A stretch of DNA of 64,000 nt. Source: Cheiracanthium punctorium. Its lineage: Eukaryota; Arthropoda; Arachnida; Araneae; Cheiracanthiidae. Under the pieces are notes generated by a model that saw nothing but the letters and a program-made list of their open reading frames with translations, was not told where the DNA came from and did no database searches. A program made the position numbers and the translations under genes. Below are positions 22,950-33,390 of the stretch, piece after piece (position 1 is the stretch's first letter; every line of letters starts with the position of its first letter). The stretch lies in assembly GCA_038373885.1 (NCBI GenBank), contig JAWZYV010002521.1:124001-188000 (forward strand), written 5' to 3'.

Positions 22950-23809
22950 TTTTGTGAAGTGTTTTAATTCTTCCTCGCTCTTAATGTGAGCTCTAGAGTT
23001 TAGAAAGTTTTTAGTGAACATTAATTGAAGATTCGAAAATTTTATTAATAGTAAAAAACACAAAACTTTTTTCAATACATTAATTAAAAATACATTTACA
23101 CTAATTCTTAATTTTATAATGGTAAATATAACAGTAAAAACATTATATTCTAGGTAATAAAATAATCTCATCTGAAAAAAGGAATATGAAAAATAATAGC
23201 AAAATTTTATAAAAATTACGAACTTTTCCATTGTGCTATATAAATTTTGATTTACTTAAAAGTATTTGAACAGATTTTATTACTGATTTGTATATTTATA
23301 AAAAATAATTTCATTATTTAGTATAAATTCTTATTAATTATCATTTATTAAGCTTTTATTGAATTGTACACATATGAGATCCCATTTTAAGTTCAGTTAT
23401 ACTGTGTCATGTTTTTACAAATCAATATTTTCACATAACACAAATTACTAAATAATGCTCTAAATGAGTCCAGTAACTCAGGAAAACTTTTATATTTTCA
23501 CGAAAGTTAAATTCTGTAAGAAAATCGTTTCGAATAATCGAATAACCTTGTTATCAAAGTTACTTAAAGCTTTTAAAATTAATTTGTGTAAGTATTGGTC
23601 TGAAACGGTAACATTTCCTTGTATGTAACTGGGTTTACAACTTCATTGAGTTTAAAATAAATTTTAGGAGTTTCATATTGTTTTTAAATATTAAAATGTA
23701 AATGAATTTTTTAAGCATAAAAATTTAAGCAACTAAAAGTATTTGATTTAGAATATTACATTTGCCGTCTCTTTTTTGAGAGTTTTTGTTAGTAGTGTTC
23801 GAAATTTCT
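22950..23809. other. Very AT-rich stretch, no recognisable gene
   Basis: The 108-codon minus frame at 22905-23231 is dominated by Phe, Ile, Leu, Lys and Tyr, as expected from A/T-rich DNA, and shows no family motif. Confidence 0.5.
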
Positions 23810-24750
23810 GAGGGCAGTTGTGTACTTGTCTTTTTCTTCAAGTGACTCGCTCTCAACTTTCTTTTTCAATTGGCAGAAGAATTATGTCTTATTATAGATT
23901 TACCACTCATTTCTGGTTAGATAATGCAGGCATTAGTTCCTGCCAAATCCAGCATATTATAGAAAATATGCACGGGCCATCTACGGGAAGCAGCTCGCAC
24001 AGAATATTTACGTGTCATTTGGTCAATAATGTCGACTCCACATTTGGTTTTGTTGTAGAATTCTGTTTCTGGAAGTTTTTTCACAGTTTGTGACTCTACA
24101 TTTACATCTGTATGCAAGTTACTTAGAAGTAGGACATTTTTATTCTTTTTACCTTGATGCACTGTCAGTGTAGTTTCTCCATTTTTCTGTAAAACTGTTT
24201 CGTGAAGCTGAGTTTTTGATTTCCTGATCTCATGCGGAATTTCTTTTCGATGTCTTCGACTGTCCCCACAAAACTTGTATTCTTTATTTTAAGTTTTTTA
24301 GATAATGAAAGCGAGGAAAAATAGTTGCCCACTGTCATATTTCTACCTGTATTCACATAAGGCCTCAGAAGGCGCATTACTATATTTTCAGGAAAGCTTT
24401 CGTTTTCATTCCTTGCGTTATCCTTTCCAAGGTATGGAAAAGCATTGCACATAAACTTTGAGTCAACATCAACTAGCATCCAAAATTTTATACCAAATTT
24501 ATCTGGTTTATTTGGCATACATTGAATAAACTTGCACCTAACTTTTGATGGAAATAGTTGTTCATCCAACACCAGATTTTCTCCTGGCTTATAAGAAAGA
24601 GCACAGTTTTCTATAAATTTGTTTCAGATATCTGAAAACATAGCAAACTTATCAGTTTCTAAATGTTGACTCCTGTTTGACTTCAAATCAAATCTTAGAT
24701 TTTCCATGGTATCTCGAAAACGATTACGGGACAATGTTTTTTTTAAATGG
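23810..24750 (-). pseudogene. piggyBac-type transposase (DDE_Tnp_1_7), degraded
   Basis: In 5'-3' minus order the frames give LSRNRFRDTMENLRFDLKSN, TDKFAMFSDI, an in-frame stop (TGA, 24624-24626, where the family often has Trp), SYKPGENLVLDEQLFPSKVR, MPNKPDKFGIKFWMLVDVDS, GRNMTVGNYFSSLSLSKKLK, a stop plus frame change near 24165, then EFYNKTKCGVDIIDQMTRKY and RRWPVHIFYNMLDLAG, with another frame change near 23920. These are the catalytic-core landmarks of piggyBac transposases. Of the three catalytic aspartates, the first (in DEQLF) and third (in GVDIIDQ) are present; the second, expected in TVDN, is Gly (GGC at 24327-24329). The N-terminal third is missing; the frame begins after a C-rich tract (24750-24775). 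It is a dead copy. Confidence 0.9.
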
Positions 24751-24896
24751 AGGGGGGCTGGGGAAGGGGGCGGAAAATGACAAGTATATCATGGATTAGA
24801 GAAATAGTGAATGAAAGGAATATGTAGGGGAAATGTTTCTTCATGATAAGATTTTTTCTGCGTGATAGAGTACGATGAATAAACTCAATTTCACTA

Positions 24897-25111
24897 GCAG
24901 TCAATTTGACTGCTCGTGGCGCTTCTAGGTATGCATAAAAATATTTCCATTAATTTTATTTTCATTCAATGCATATTTAGTGCTAATAATTTTCAAGGTT
25001 TTTTAGGAGAATTCAAAAAATTATGACTTCCTAAAGTAAAGGGTCTTTTAGGAATCCAAGATAAAATGGCGAAAACAGTCAAAATGACTGCTCTGGCGCT
25101 TCTAGTGTTAA
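24897..25111. mobile_element. piggyBac-type element end with subterminal repeat
   Basis: CAGTCAAAATGACTGCTCTG GCGCTTCTAGTG ends exactly at a TTAA (25108-25111). The same module, CAGTCAATTTGACTGCTCGT GGCGCTTCTAG, occurs about 180 bp inward at 24898-24928 in the same orientation. Each module carries a palindrome (CAGTCA...TGACTG). TTAA at the tip and its position upstream of the minus-strand transposase relic fit the 5' end of that piggyBac element. The opposite end was not found downstream of 23810. Confidence 0.65.
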
Positions 25112-27020
25112 ATTTACTCACAGTCTTCATCATAGTAGAATTTTGGGCGTGAAAAATTACATTTTAAAGTATATCACATTGACAATTAATTTCTAATGTA
25201 AAATTATTATATGTAGCTCTTTAGTGACCAATTTTAATTTTAAAATTATATCATTAATAATTTATTAATATTTAAGACATCTAAATTTTCTAAATACCGG
25301 ATTAATTAAACTGATAGCTACCTCTTTCATTGTAGGCTTTTAATATACTAATGCTTATATTTGGGATTCCTTCAGAATGTTTTCTTCAGAAGTGTATGAC
25401 GCAGGTGACGTTTACAAAAGTTTAATTTTAAGCATAAAAAATAGTGTTTGTGTATGTTTATTCAATTATTCAAGCATGTGAACCCAGTTAAAAATATTAT
25501 ATTTTCCACTAACTCATTAACAAAAACTCAATTGTGTCTGAGAAACTTTCTTCATTATTTTATGACGAATTTTAACTTTCATATTATAAGTACTTCTACG
25601 TTCTCAATGTAACAGATTAATTAAACTGATATCTTCTTCCCATTTTGCACCCTCATTACACTTCTTAAGTTTCTGATTTCTCCAGAATACAAATAAGTGT
25701 GTAAGATGTAGCTAATATTCGAGAAAAATGACATGAATTATGCATGGGACATTTTTTTTTCTTCTCTTTCTCTCTTCCCATGCCACCCAAAAAGAAATTT
25801 CATTCCTGTAAAAAGGATTCTTACAGAGAAAAACCTACAATAATGAAGAAGAAATTAATCAGAAATAAAAAGGCTTCTTAATTAAACAAGACCGCAAATG
25901 AGAAATCTATGGAAACATTGAAAGTAATGAGGCTAGTGTCACAGTGCCTCCAGTTTTTGTCGCCTTTTGCACTTTTTTTAATCCCCTTTTTTAATGAGTG
26001 TTGCTTTTAAATAAGAGGATAATTATACTGTGGCATATAAACAATGGTAATTATTGCCATGTGACTTTCATATTTGTTTTGTTTGAAGGTCTTCTAGTTT
26101 CGAATGACAGTATTTAAATTTACGCGTTTTTGATTTTATATTAAAAAGGGCATGATGTCATTTTAGTTTCGCTCTCCCATTTTTTTTAAACAGCTGTTTG
26201 TTTGTTTGAAAATTAAATGAACTACTTTTTATAAGATGTAACAAAAATTAATGATTGTGCTTTTTTACTTGCGATATTGGTCATAAAGAGCTGTTCATTT
26301 TCGGAAAGAACATTTTAGTGGTCTTGAAAAAAATGCATAACTCTGCATTTGTAATGTGCAAATTATGCAGCATTTAAAAAAATTACTTTACATTTTTTAT
26401 ATGTGATTATTTACCCATTCTTCGTGAGAGAAAATCCGTTGTTTTTTAAGTATTACCAGAAAAATATTTATGTTACTGATAAGTTCGTTATTATTTTTTT
26501 ATTAATTTTTATCTACCATGAAAAAAAATTTCATCAAGAGTAAATAAGAAGTTCTGCACTTCCAGCTATAATTTTGCATTACTCGAGTAGTGAATGAATT
26601 CAAGCACTTTGTGCTTCAGTTTTTTGCTGCAATTTCTGCATCACACATAAAACAAGCAGAATCGAGCACTTTTGCTGAACTTAGCATAATAATTTCTTAA
26701 ACATGTGATACTTTTTAGCCAATCATTTCGGTAAATCGCTTATACTATGCTGAAAATAACGATTCTTGTTAAATCCCCAAGTGAAGCAACATCCGATGTG
26801 GTCACTAATTAAGAGGATGCAGACAAATGATATTGAAAGGATTGAAAAAGCAGCTGATTTATTTTCTGTCTCTTGACTGTCTGTTTATTGTCACTTAGTG
26901 ACAAATATAGATTTCATAGAAACAATATAACAATCTTTGGTTTTTATGGACTTTTCAAATTTTGATAAAGGATGATAACTTTTGTTTATTTAAATGCTAT
27001 TTTAAAATATTACTTGAATA
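25112..27020. other. AT-rich stretch without recognisable gene
   Basis: No frame, RNA or repeat boundary was recognised. Confidence 0.5.
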
Positions 27021-27022
27021 AA

Positions 27023-27120
27023 AAGAACAAAATTAAGGTAAATGCTCCAGCAGTGGGCTTACCTTAATTTTGTTCTTCCTTTACCTTTTTTACCTTAATG
27101 GCCCACCAGAGTGGGCCATT
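27023..27120. repeat. Two adjacent hairpins at the left end of a DNA element
   Basis: A perfect 19-bp stem (AAGAACAAAATTAAGGTAA, 27023-27041, with its complement at 27059-27077) encloses AGTGGGC. A second palindrome, AATGGCCCAC, four bases, GTGGGCCATT, lies at 27097-27120. The first stem spans the terminal repeat of the element at 27036-28886. Confidence 0.75.
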
Positions 27121-28886
27121 TGAAATTTTAATTTAAAAAACAAGAAATTCCAGCTATCTATTGAGATAAGAGATCAACCTCTGACTGGCTGAGATCCTTA
27201 TCAACTGAATATCTAGGTGTAGCGCCTTCATTCCTGGTTTAGTTAGGTACAAAAAAGTTTGTAACTGAAGTTGATCTCTCACAGAAGCATTCTAAGCATT
27301 CTAAGCCTACTTTTAGTCTATTTCTAGTGATTTTCGTAACAGGCAAGTCACCAAACCATCTTTTTAGTATACATTCTTTGTTTTTAATATGAATTGTGAC
27401 TTATATTACCTGATTATATACTGAATATATTATAAACAATCATTGAATTAAATTATAATAGTAATTTATAGATAGTGATGGGTCGCCCATTTTTAGATTA
27501 ATGATTTACTAATGGCTCACTACTGGTACACTGATTTAGGGTTACAAAACCTTTATAAGAGAAGAGCCACTAACAGAAATGACTGGACCACACCTCTAGT
27601 TTAGTTTGAAAGTGAAACAGAGAGAGAGAGTTTCAATATGAAACTGCGTCGGCATTATTTTTGATACACAGATGCTTGTTTTAAAAACAGAATTTTCGTA
27701 ATAAATCTAAGATATTGAAATAAAAAATTTATAGTAAAAATGCATGAAAATCATTGGACAATCAACAAATGTTAGTTCTGGTGATCAGGCAAGAATTAGT
27801 GGAAAAGTGGTCGGTTATATAGGCAACCATCGGTGAATTAGTAAGGTTTTGTAACAAGGCAGACAGTGGTGACTATCCCATTGCTCGGCCGTTTTAAAAC
27901 ATCCCATCATCATTTAACAGGACTCTTTTGCCACTGAAGGCCTATGATAAAAAAAAGAGTTATTTCTTTTTTTCTGAGAAACTTCCTGCTGTGGTCACTT
28001 CACCAGTGATGCTCATGTATTATAAGCAAAAAGAAGATGATAAAAATGTAAATACCTCTGAAACAGAAGAGATAAAATGGAGAATGAACAGAAAAAATTC
28101 ATGCACACAAAAAGAACCAGAAATTCTTCACTAGAGTCTTCAATTCACTTGATGATTCTATCATGAATGAATATAGTGACTTTGATTCTGATGAGAGTGA
28201 AGAAAAATGATTGACAAATAAGAGCTAAAATAGGTGCAATTTGTTCTTTGTTCTGCATGGGAGGTATAAGAAATGCACAAAATATGTGCATTTGTGCATA
28301 TTCCAGGAAATAAAGAATAAAGCAATGTATGTTGAGGGGCTAATATCTAGTAGTTCAATATAACATATAAAGATTCAATATCCTTAATGCCCAAACCAGA
28401 ACTTACAATGAAAGATCCAGAATAAACATAAGCTTTAATAAAAAATTGGCTGTTTGAGAAAAAATGTAAAAAAAAAAGAAACAAAAAAAAACCTCATGTG
28501 ATTACAGTCTATAAATAAAACATTACATCTGCCCTTTTTAGTGCATTTTTATAATGTATAATATTAATGTATTGTTATTATTACTGTATATAACGACTTA
28601 TTCTATTTTGTTTGGCCAGACTATTTAACAAATCTAGGTGGCTCACTTTTGGTATGCCCACAACTGGTACATCAAAATTTTGCTATGCCCATTTCTGGTG
28701 CATAGAAGTGACCTAAGTTTTACTTATTTTTTTTTAATATATCACAATTATTTTGGTATTTTAGATGATTATTACTTTAGATATGAGTTTGAACAACCAT
28801 AAAAATACAGATTAACAAAACTTCTCTAAAGTTTAGATGATGATTGAGGAACTATCCTTAAGTAGCCCACTACTCGAGCATTTACG
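27036..28886 (+). mobile_element. Candidate DNA transposon, about 1.85 kb, degraded
   Basis: The left end GTAAATGCTCCAGCAGTGGG CT and the complement of the right end GTAAATGCTCGAGTAGTGGG CT differ at two of 22 bases, making a convincing inverted repeat pair. GCCCAC/TGGTGC-like motifs recur just inside both ends (27097-27120, 27494, 27523, 28640-28710), as transposase-binding subterminal repeats often do. A partial acidic-tailed reading frame lies inside at 27920-28210. No target duplication is obvious, so the superfamily is open; a pogo/CENP-B-like element is my best guess. Confidence 0.55.
27920..28210 (+). pseudogene. Possible C-terminus of a DDE_1 (CENP-B/jerky-like) transposase
   Basis: The frame from about 27925 reads LPLKAYDKKKSYFFFSEKLP AVVTSP, then a Lys/Glu-rich stretch, and hits a stop at 28132. 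Shifting frame, the sequence continues as NSLDDSIMNEYSDFDSDESE EK and stops at 28208. A proline-leucine start, a basic stretch and an acidic Ser/Asp tail is the usual C-terminal plan of CENP-B-like DDE_1 transposases, but no catalytic motif is visible here or upstream. Two AATAAA signals (28309-28314, 28316-28321) lie about 100 bp after the stop, as expected for a gene end. Weak assignment. Confidence 0.3.
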
Positions 28887-29218
28887 TTATTTGAATTTTA
28901 CAATTTAAAAAAGAAAAATTTATTAGAAGATGAAATCATTTATCAATAAAAAATGTAAGTACACTCTTGCCTTTTTTTCGCTCTGTATCCTGAAATCGAA
29001 TAATGAAATTCATCAAATTGGCCTTTTTGCTGTCGATAATGTTTCCGATACAAGGTGTCGTTAATAACACCCTGATCTCAAGGTTAAAAGTCTAAAAAAC
29101 AAAGACAAATAAAAGAATGCAGGAAAGGATATGTTTATTATGTAACATGGAAAAATGTTTTGCAGAAGTTTCGGGATTGCAGCTACTAGCATACAGTGGA
29201 GGACAGACTTCCTTTTAG

Positions 29219-29353
29219 GGAGAGGGGGATCATGGACGTAATATTAAAAGGCATGAAATTGATGATGAACATTTAAAAAATATGGATTTTATGCTAAAAA
29301 ATCTTCGACAAGGAGGATTAGAGCTCCTAATTCCACTTTGCGTAAGTCACTGC
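29219..29353 (+). other. Unrecognised reading frame, 44 codons, incomplete
   Basis: Between a TAG at 29216 and a TAA at 29354 the frame gives DHGRNIKRHEIDDEHLKNMD followed by FMLKNLRQGGLELLIPLCVS HC. Composition is balanced and charged, unlike the chance frames of AT-rich DNA. There is no ATG before residue 20 of the visible frame. It is in the same phase as the next frame at 29444-29820, 90 bp downstream. I do not recognise the family. Confidence 0.25.
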
Positions 29354-29443
29354 TAATAGATGGCGTTGCACGTCAAAACCGATTGACGGTCATCATGTAT
29401 AAGTATAAATTCATTCAAGCAGTCAAAGTGCAATCGTTACAAA

Positions 29444-29820
29444 ATGTTCACCCCTACGGCATTCAAAAGTTGTGCAAATAATCAAATTTGTCCTTACATC
29501 AGGCCATGTTTCAACGGAAATGGATTCACAACAACCAAACAACAATTCAAGCACGCCCAGCTTGTCACAAGGACAGACTTGGACAAGGAGTTTCAGGACG
29601 CGCTCCTAAGAAAGTAGTCACAAGGTGTCAGATCGGAAGAATACCGAGGCCAGTTTGTAACTACCTTTCTGAAGCCTCTGTATAAAATTTTTAGAGCTTA
29701 CAAAATAAATATACCGTTTATTGCATCGTCTATTGTTCTTAAGATTTTCAACTTCGAAATCAAGTTGTTATTTGCTGGATACGCTGTCCTAGCACTACTG
29801 CAAAATGGTATTCGTAGATA
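29444..29820 (+). pseudogene. Unrecognised reading frame broken by one stop, next to Tc1 insertion
   Basis: An ATG at 29444 starts MFTPTAFKSCANNQICPYIR and runs 58 codons to a TAG at 29618. The same phase then stays open for another 66 codons to a TAG at 29819, with a hydrophobic segment near its end (IPFIASSIVLKIF, KLLFAGYAVLALL). A single stop in about 125 codons, cysteines near the start and balanced composition suggest a once-coding segment. A TATAAGTATAAA box lies about 40 bp upstream of the ATG. The Tc1 element begins at 29824, just after the second stop. Family unknown; chance openness cannot be excluded. Confidence 0.3.
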
Positions 29821-29823
29821 GTA

Positions 29824-29851
29824 CACTGCTGGCCACCCAAATTGCAACACC
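29824..29851 (+). repeat. Tc1 left terminal inverted repeat
   Basis: CACTGCTGGCCACCCAAATT then GCAACACC. Pairs with the complement of 31205-31232. Confidence 0.9.
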
Positions 29852-29879
29852 AAGAAAAACAAGAGATATCACAACAAAA

Positions 29880-29885
29880 TTTATT
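29880..29885 (-). terminator. AATAAA polyadenylation signal of the Tc1 transposase
   Basis: TTTATT on the plus strand is AATAAA on the minus strand, about 75 bp after the transposase stop and still inside the element. Confidence 0.5.
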
Positions 29886-29959
29886 GTGTAGATAACATGT
29901 TGACCAAGTAACAAATGATTAAATTTACAGCATTCTATGAAGCGTGGTTCCTGCCAAAA

Positions 29960-31000
29960 TCAGTACCCAGAGTAGCCGCCGTTGTTGGAGATCACAGCTG
30001 CCACACGCCTCGGCATTGATTCAAAGAGACTTTGAATGTGTTCTTGGGGTACAGCAGACCAAGCAGCTTCCACACGTTGCCAAAGTTGATCTGGTGTGAC
30101 AGCTGGGGATGAACTCTGGGTCAGTCGTTGAGCAACCATGGACCACATGTTTTCTATCGGCGAAAGATCCGGAGAGCGCGCCGGCCAGGGAAGCAATTCA
30201 ATCTGGTGATTGACGAAGAACCCTTGGACAATGCGTGCCACGTGTGGCCGTGCATTATCCTGCTGAAATATGGCTGTTGGCAAGCCCTGAAGGTAAGAAA
30301 GGACAACTGGCTCCAACACCTCGGAGATGTAGCGCTGGCTGGTTAAAGTACCGGCAATGCGTACTAGAGGAGTGCGAGAGAGATATCCGATACCGCCCCA
30401 TACCATAATACCCGGTGCAGGACCAGTGTGACGGTGCATAATGCAGCTGTTCAGCATCCTCTCTCCACGATGTCTCCAGACTCGAATCCGACCGTCGTGG
30501 TGTTGCATACAGAAGCGTGACTCGTCAGTAAAGAGAATTTCATTCCATTCTGTCGTCCACATCCTTCTTTCATCGCACCATTGGCGGCGGAGACGTCTGT
30601 GGTTCCGCGTCAGAGGTAGACAAAGCAACGGACGTCTTGCGGACAGACCATTCTGCTGTAAACGACGTCGAATGGTACGCGCAGACACTGGATGATGCGT
30701 TACAGACTGAATCTGCTGTGATATGGTTCGTGATGTGACTGAGCGGTCCGTCACTGCCATGCGTACAATCTGCCTGTCATCACGTGACGTGGTGCACTGA
30801 GGTCGATGCGGTCGATCACGTCTGTCCGTCGTACCCTCCTGCACCCAACGATCACATATCCGCATCACAGTTGTTTGGTTTCGTCCAATACGACGACCGA
30901 TTTCCCTGAAAGATAACCCACAATCTCGGTATGCCACTATCCTTCCTCTGTCAAACTCGGATACTTGATCAAAAGATGATCGTTGTTTCCTACGAGGCAT
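29960..31000 (-). CDS. Tc1-like transposase, 346 aa, intact
   Basis: Cut-and-paste transposase that binds the element's inverted ends and inserts it at TA. Residues 11-55 form the first helix-turn-helix (FDRGRIVAYRDCGLSFREIG RRIGRNQTTVMRI). A basic hook (RDRPHRPQ, 61-68) links it to the second helix-turn-helix, which ends VSARTIRRRLQQNGLSARRP (105-124). The catalytic domain has all three acidic residues: D159 (in LFTDESRF), D248 (in FQQDNARPH) and E283 (in SPDLSPIENMW), with 34 residues between the last two, so it is DD34E. A glycine-rich patch (MVWGGIG, 199-205) is also present. Length is typical of the family (about 340). The ATG at 31000 is the only sensible start. There is no stop or frameshift, so the copy may be competent; I cannot see whether it is expressed. 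Confidence 0.97.
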   Translation of the reverse strand: MPRRKQRSSFDQVSEFDRGRIVAYRDCGLSFREIGRRIGRNQTTVMRICDRWVQEGTTDRRDRPHRPQCTTSRDDRQIVRMAVTDRSVTSRTISQQIQSVTHHPVSARTIRRRLQQNGLSARRPLLCLPLTRNHRRLRRQWCDERRMWTTEWNEILFTDESRFCMQHHDGRIRVWRHRGERMLNSCIMHRHTGPAPGIMVWGGIGYLSRTPLVRIAGTLTSQRYISEVLEPVVLSYLQGLPTAIFQQDNARPHVARIVQGFFVNHQIELLPWPARSPDLSPIENMWSMVAQRLTQSSSPAVTPDQLWQRVEAAWSAVPQEHIQSLFESMPRRVAAVISNNGGYSGY

Positions 31001-31204
31001 AATTTATCGTTTTTTTGAAAAAAAAGCAAGAAAAACACAATTGCTGTACTTGAAACCGTCGAAATCTCCAAGCCTTAAATAGCGCTTTGAGGTGGCGCCA
31101 CAGGCGCGCTTGATGTGCGTCTGCGCTGAAATTCTAATCATTTGCATATCTCACCTCAGCTAATGCATGTTGTAAATTTCATATTATTTGCATGCTTCCT
31201 TCAG

Positions 31205-31232
31205 GGTGTTGCATTTATGATGGCCAGCAGTG
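31205..31232 (-). repeat. Tc1 right terminal inverted repeat
   Basis: Reads GGTGTTGCATTTATGATGGC CAGCAGTG on the plus strand, partner of 29824-29851. Confidence 0.9.
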
Positions 31233-31831
31233 TATAATGGTCTCGTACAGCGAAATTCTGCAAATAATGCCGATTTTTAAACTTAAGAAAAAAAATGATT
31301 TTCAAATTCACGAAGCGACTAACATTTTTGAATCCTCAAGGATCTCCACAAAAGCTTAAATACCCTTCTCTTTTACTGCACGAATGCTTCAAGCCACGAA
31401 GTATGACTTAATGTCAGAAAAATCAATGATTTCTGCATAGTATAGTTTAATTATTGTAGTTTGGAAGCATTAGTTTTTCTTTAAAATTCTGTTGTTCGAA
31501 AAAAATGTAATATGCTACTGATGTAAAAAAAATGTAATATGCTACTAACGCAAAAAAAAATTTAATATGCTACTACATGTTAGATATTTCTCATGCAAAC
31601 ACTTTCATAATGAATTTAGATTCTTACTAATATATTTGATTTCCATTGGCAAAGTAGCTGAAATCTGTATTTTATATAGGTGCACAAGGATCTTTTTTCA
31701 AATATTTAAATTTATCGTCATATGTAAAATGTTTTCCGTTAAGAGTGATACGATTTAAAAATTAAAAAAATACACATAAATTACTCGGTGAGACACAATT
31801 TTTTTTTAATTTGAAAGCTTATATTATAACA

Positions 31832-32075
31832 TTAAGTATGAAAAATAATATCGTTCATATGAGCACCACGACTTCTCTGTACATACCGCATTCTGTCAAC
31901 CCAATTTTCGATCACTATTTCACATACACTTGGGGTTATTTCAAGAATAACACGTTCAATTGGTTTATAATTGCTCAATAGCGTAAACTTGTGACTTAAC
32001 ACATCCTCAACGAAAGAAATTACAAGGTGTTAAATCACAAGAGCTGAATAATGTCGTCCATGCATTCTTCTCAAA
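31832..32075 (-). pseudogene. mariner-type transposase C-terminus, degraded
   Basis: On the minus strand one frame gives SSCDLTPCNFFR, a stop, GCVKSQVYA; then the phase changes and NYKPIERVILEITPSVCEIV IENWVDRMRYVQRSRGAHMN DIIFHT follows, ending at a TAA (31832-31834). The pattern (S/P)PDLTPCDFFLWG.VK...VY...ENW..R...C..SRG.HM.DIIFH is the C-terminal signature of a large mariner/IS630-type transposase group in arthropods. The catalytic Asp of PDLTP is present, the expected Trp in FFLWG is a stop, and at least one frameshift separates the halves. Everything N-terminal of this is missing or unreadable. It is unrelated to the intact Tc1 0.6 kb away. Confidence 0.8.
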
Positions 32076-32079
32076 TTTC

Positions 32080-33030
32080 TCTCAGTATTCACATATGAAC
32101 ACTAATTTTGATAAAAGGATATAATAATTTCGAAACGTTATTCAAGCGTGTATCTTTCCATGATTAAATGGCATAGCATACTAAGCACAAACGGCACAAG
32201 AAATGTAAAAAAAAAAAAAATGATTAAATAAAAAATAAATACGCTGTGTTGCCATTCTAGCCATTTAAAATTTTCTATTGGTAATCCTTTTATATCAATT
32301 TCGCATTCTTAGGTCAAACTTTTAAACGTTAAAAAGTAAGTTTTTGCAAATGTAAAGTTATATTCATGTAAGAAATAATAATACATAATACTTGCAGCCT
32401 TTATAAAGATACAACTTTTTTAATATTTCATGTCTTGTTCTTAAATGAAACGCGATGTATCTACACAAGTGCTTCGCGTTAGTTAAGTGAAACACTTCAA
32501 ATAAAAGCAAGCTTTTCTGTGGGTGAAAACAGCTTCTGGGATCATTTTTATTTTACTCTAAACTAATAGAACAGAACATACAATTTTTATACAAACTCCA
32601 TTTTCAATAAATTTATAACGAAAAAAAATATAAAAAAAAAATATGCATAATTCTTAAACCCTGATGAGATATCCTAAGAGAGAACATTATGCGATCTGCC
32701 TCAAATATTTCCATATAACAATAACAATAATCGAATCACGAAAAGTACGATAAAAATGCAACATGAAAGCCAGCAGAAATTTCATTTACCTCCATCGGTA
32801 TAATTTTTCTAAAAATTCCAAGAGATATACCCTTATGATCTCCATAATTTGCAAGTACGCCTGTATTAAAAATATTTCTTAACTTTTACAATTTCCGATG
32901 CGCAAATTCAATACACATTCTCTGCTCTTGAAAGCAAATGAAGTTGAGCAAAAAGCACTAAAAAACAAACCACTAGATGCTCTAAACTTTTTTGCAAATA
33001 GCTTAATAATAACCTCTAAGTAAATAAACT
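32080..33030. other. AT-rich stretch without recognisable gene
   Basis: No motif or repeat boundary is recognised. Confidence 0.5.
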
Positions 33031-33039
33031 TTGGGTAGA

Positions 33040-33390
33040 TTGTTCCTCTCAAAACGAAGTTACGAATTGCCTTCTCCTAGTTGTTCCCTGCTCCTGTGTG
33101 TGTTCTTAGATAATGATTATCAAAACTTGCGATACGATACAATTCTACCCCTCCCGACCCCTTACCCCACCTGCTCTTCACACTTCTTTACGGGGTTTTC
33201 TTGTAGTTTTATTACGCTTGTGGGTTTCCCGCCGTTTCATGTGCGGAATTCGTAATTACCGAAATTGTTTTCTCATAGCCATGGTAAAAATTTGCATTTT
33301 CATGAGGAGTTATGTTCGTGTATCTTCATTGGGTTCTTCACAATTAGAGACAGCAAAATTGTTTTCAATGAGGAAGTGAAATGGGGAGTT
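33040..33390. other. GC-richer, C/T-rich island
   Basis: Composition is distinctly C/T-rich and ends GGAATTCGTAATTACCG at about 33244-33260. The two plus frames (33031-33255, 33113-33379) overlap in different phases and match no family. TAATTACC also bounds islands at 36640-36790 and 49190-49335. Confidence 0.35.

Larger units (their letters stand above)
29824..31232 (-). mobile_element. Complete Tc1-like transposon, 1409 bp
   Basis: The ends are CACTGCTGGCCA on both sides (perfect 12 bp) extending to a roughly 28-bp inverted repeat with four mismatches and a shared GCAACACC. TA lies outside each end (29822-29823, 31233-31234), the target duplication of the Tc1/mariner superfamily. It holds one intact transposase gene in minus orientation. 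The element is clearly GC-richer than the surrounding DNA, the mark of a recent arrival. Confidence 0.95.

Noticed and set aside
22905..23231. A 108-codon minus frame rich in Phe, Ile and Tyr
   Set aside because: Composition is what AT-rich DNA gives by chance; no membrane-protein family pattern.
30128..30695. Plus-strand frames inside the Tc1 element (30128-30346, 30441-30695)
   Set aside because: They are antisense shadows of the intact transposase and carry no motif of their own.
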